DNA of 6,422 nucleotides from an uncultured Mycoplasmatales bacterium. Lineage in GTDB: Bacteria; Bacillota_I; Bacilli_A; Mycoplasmatales; Mycoplasmoidaceae. The notes beneath the pieces were generated by a model. That model saw nothing but the letters and a program-made list of their open reading frames with translations. It was not told the origin of the DNA and searched no databases. This document shows positions 5,418 to 6,422 of this stretch, piece after piece (the first letter of the stretch is position 1; each line of letters begins with the position of its first letter). Location: the NCBI GenBank assembly GCA_910578525.1, contig CAJTRF010000045.1, positions 1 through 6,422 of the forward strand. Direction: 5' to 3'. The position numbers and the translations under genes are program-made.

Positions 5418-5561
5418 ATAAATTCTTTAACTGAGTCTGATCGAATCAATGAACAAATATATAATTCATTTTCTCCTACTTATATCTTAGATAATGTTTG
5501 CATTAGTTATAAAATTACAATTGTAAATGTTTGTAAAAAAAATTACTATATTGTAGTAAAA
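5418..5561 (+). pseudogene. Short open stretch, possible coding relic
   Basis: In one frame, between TAA at 5415 and TAG at 5562, the sequence reads INSLTESDRINEQIYNSFSP, TYILDNVCISYKITIVNVCK, KNYYIVVK. It uses Glu, Asp, Arg, Ser and Pro codons unlike random AT-rich sequence. An ATG at 5394 is in frame but cut off by the TAA at 5415. The order helix, F.PTYL-like segment, YKI.IV strand vaguely recalls the front of a BolA-like domain, but the glycine loop and the conserved His region are absent. I do not assert that identity. No product is expected as it stands. Confidence 0.25.
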
Positions 5562-5659
5562 TAGCAATAATATCATATGATAAATCAAAAAATGAACTTT
5601 TGAGAACTTTTTTTATAATTTTTCATTCAATTTTTTTAGCATTCAAAAAGTACAAGCAC

Positions 5660-5682
5660 ATTGATAGAGAATGATTGACTCT
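5660..5682 (+). repeat. 23-nt inverted repeat, left arm
   Basis: The arm starts attgatagagaatga and is the reverse complement of 6037-6059 with one mismatch in 23. The two arms bound a segment of exactly 400 bp. No target-site duplication is evident next to the arms. The right arm encodes the last residues of the RCC1-like reading frame (LIENE), and this arm would encode LIEND plus TGA in the same relative frame. Confidence 0.6.
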
Positions 5683-5754
5683 CCAAAATGTGCATGACTT
5701 TCAGACAATTTATTCTTCAATTTTAAAAAAAATAAAATTAATCAATTCATAATT

Positions 5755-5878
5755 TTTCATGAAACGTATTTTATTTGATATTTTTAATTATTTTAGAAGA
5801 TATTTACACTCTATATTCTCATGGAGCAATTTTTACTTGATAATATTAATTGTTTTAGATGATATTTATACTTTATAT
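5755..5878 (+). repeat. 62-bp imperfect tandem duplication
   Basis: Unit 1 (5755-5816) and unit 2 (5817-5878) align without gaps. The best part starts ttgata at 5775 and 5837 and matches at 37 of 43 positions, including aatt, ttttaga, gatattta and tatatt. The first 20 bases (tttcatgaaacg against tctcatggagca) match less well. A third unit after 5878 is not convincing. It lies inside the segment bounded by the inverted repeat. Confidence 0.55.
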
Positions 5879-6033
5879 TATAATTATTAATCATTGAAAA
5901 TTATTTTATATTCTCAAAATATTCAATACTTATTTCATTTATTGAATAAATATTTGATTGAGTTCTTAATTATTCTCAATTTAATTGTATAGATTGAAAG
6001 ATTCCATTCAAAAAAATAAAAATTATGACGAAA

Positions 6034-6037
6034 TTTA
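6034..6037 (-). terminator. Putative UAAA polyadenylation signal of the RCC1-like gene
   Basis: TAAA on the minus strand lies 3 nt after the shifted-frame TGA stop (6043-6041), the placement typical of trichomonad mRNAs. It supports 6041, and not 6141, as the original end of the gene. Confidence 0.4.
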
Positions 6038-6059
6038 GAGTCATTCATTCTCTATCAAT
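6037..6059 (-). repeat. 23-nt inverted repeat, right arm
   Basis: It is the partner of 5660-5682, with 22 of 23 positions complementary. On the minus strand it spans the last codons and the stop of the RCC1-like gene plus the first bases of its 3' flank. The sharp drop in G+C towards the left begins here. Confidence 0.6.
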
Positions 6060-6422
6060 CTGTTTGGTGTGTTTGGTGGTGGATCTCCTCCAATGAAAAC
6101 TGTGCTTAAATGCCAACCTGCAATACAGAATGTAGCTGACTCAGTGATCGTCGTTTGTGTCGCTGCTGAGGAGGAGACGGCCTAAATAGTTGTAACCGCA
6201 TGCGAGGATTTTACCTTCACTAGTCTCAAAAAGTGAATGATAACTGCCTGCGTAGGCTGCCCTGATTTTGTGGCCTTTCAGTGACGAAATCTCAGTGAAC
6301 GATGAAATGGAAGATGTTTGTTGTCCCAGACCGAGTTGGCCACTTAAATTTGATCCACGTCCAAAGACGCGACCTTCCTTGCTGACGGCCAGAAAATGTT
6401 GAAATGAACCTGACACCCAGAC
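6041..6422 (-). pseudogene. RCC1-repeat protein, 3' part, frameshifted; 5' end beyond the right edge
   Basis: The minus strand is open from the right edge (VWVSGSFQHFLAVSKEGRVF) to TGA at 6143-6141, 93 codons. Two RCC1 blades are visible: FQHFLAVSKEGRVFGRGSNL then GQLGLGQQ, and AAYAGSYHSLFETSEGKILA then CGYNYLGRLLLSS. These follow the G..H.L....G.V...G.N..GQLG pattern of seven-bladed RCC1 propellers, which include Ran exchange factors and many unrelated proteins. After LLLSS the frame changes: the next frame gives TTITESATFCIAGWHLSTVF, IGGDPPPNTPNRLIENE and TGA at 6043-6041. I recall that TTIT...TFC.AG..L..VFI...PPNTPN tail from trichomonad RCC1 proteins, so a net +1 shift or a small deletion near 6144-6175 has occurred. 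It is a pseudogene, a copy with an altered C-terminus, or a sequencing error. G+C is far higher than elsewhere (32 of the last 62 bases). Confidence 0.75.

Larger units (their letters stand above)
5391..6036. other. Very AT-rich region without an intact gene
   Basis: This stretch follows the acidic-tail relic and reaches the 3' end of the RCC1-like gene. It holds a 48-codon open stretch (5418-5561), a second short open stretch (about 5546-5671, ending HIDRE), the left arm of a 23-nt inverted repeat (5660-5682) and a 62-bp tandem duplication (5755-5878). From about 5880 to 6030 I see only AT-rich sequence with short palindromes such as atttattgaataaat (5937-5951), expected at this composition. 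By my count 5881-5940 has 7 G or C in 60. Confidence 0.6.

Noticed and set aside
5546..5674. Open stretch ending KKYKHIDRE before TGA at 5672
   Set aside because: Mostly Phe/Ile/Lys from AT-rich DNA with no motif; about 40 open codons can occur by chance across several frames, although its end coincides with the inverted-repeat arm.
1..6422. tRNA, rRNA or other structured RNA genes, and spliceosomal introns
   Set aside because: I saw no cloverleaf-like A/B-box pattern, no rRNA-like conserved words, and no trichomonad-type GTATGT...ACTAACACACAG intron signals.

Overview
This window looks like a piece of a parabasalid (trichomonad) nuclear genome. Tritrichomonas foetus or a close relative is my best guess. 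The base composition is very AT-rich with long A and T runs. The genes appear intronless and are short-spaced. The protein families are ones that are greatly expanded in trichomonads: a BTB-like helical protein, discoidin (F5/8 type C) domains, BspA-like leucine-rich repeats (LRR_5), and an RCC1-repeat protein with a PPPNTPN-type tail. The BspA copy also carries the WC...KMIIGKT...LVFC.RD...PNF insert that I associate from memory with T. foetus BspA proteins. I could run no database search, so family calls rest on motif recognition.

Layout, left to right. (1) 1-754, minus strand: an open frame that runs off the left edge, the N-terminal 251 codons of a BTB-like protein, with an initiator-like element just upstream of its ATG. 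(2) 755-1260: AT-rich spacer with the 3' flank of the next gene, four copies of a RTAGTTTATT decamer, and one copy of a 33-nt dispersed repeat. (3) 1261-2646, minus strand: the only complete, undamaged gene, two F5/8C-like domains joined by a basic/His/Ser linker. (4) 2696-4523, plus strand: a BspA-like LRR pseudogene. Seven disabling changes can be placed to the base because the 141-bp repeat register is otherwise intact. (5) About 4608-5390, plus strand: heavily decayed coding remains, interrupted by a 20-A run and ending in an acidic tail. (6) 5391-6040: mostly very AT-rich, with a short open stretch, a 62-bp tandem duplication and one arm of a 23-nt inverted repeat. (7) 6041-6422, minus strand: the 3' part of an RCC1-repeat gene, much richer in G+C, with a frameshift before its C-terminus.

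Nothing here behaves as an operon or cooperative system. The window is best read as gene-family debris: one intact F5/8C gene, one BTB-like gene truncated by the window edge, and at least three decayed coding units. The most informative features are the reconstructable decay of the BspA copy, the previously unlabelled relic at 4608-5390, and the repeats shared between otherwise unrelated spacers.
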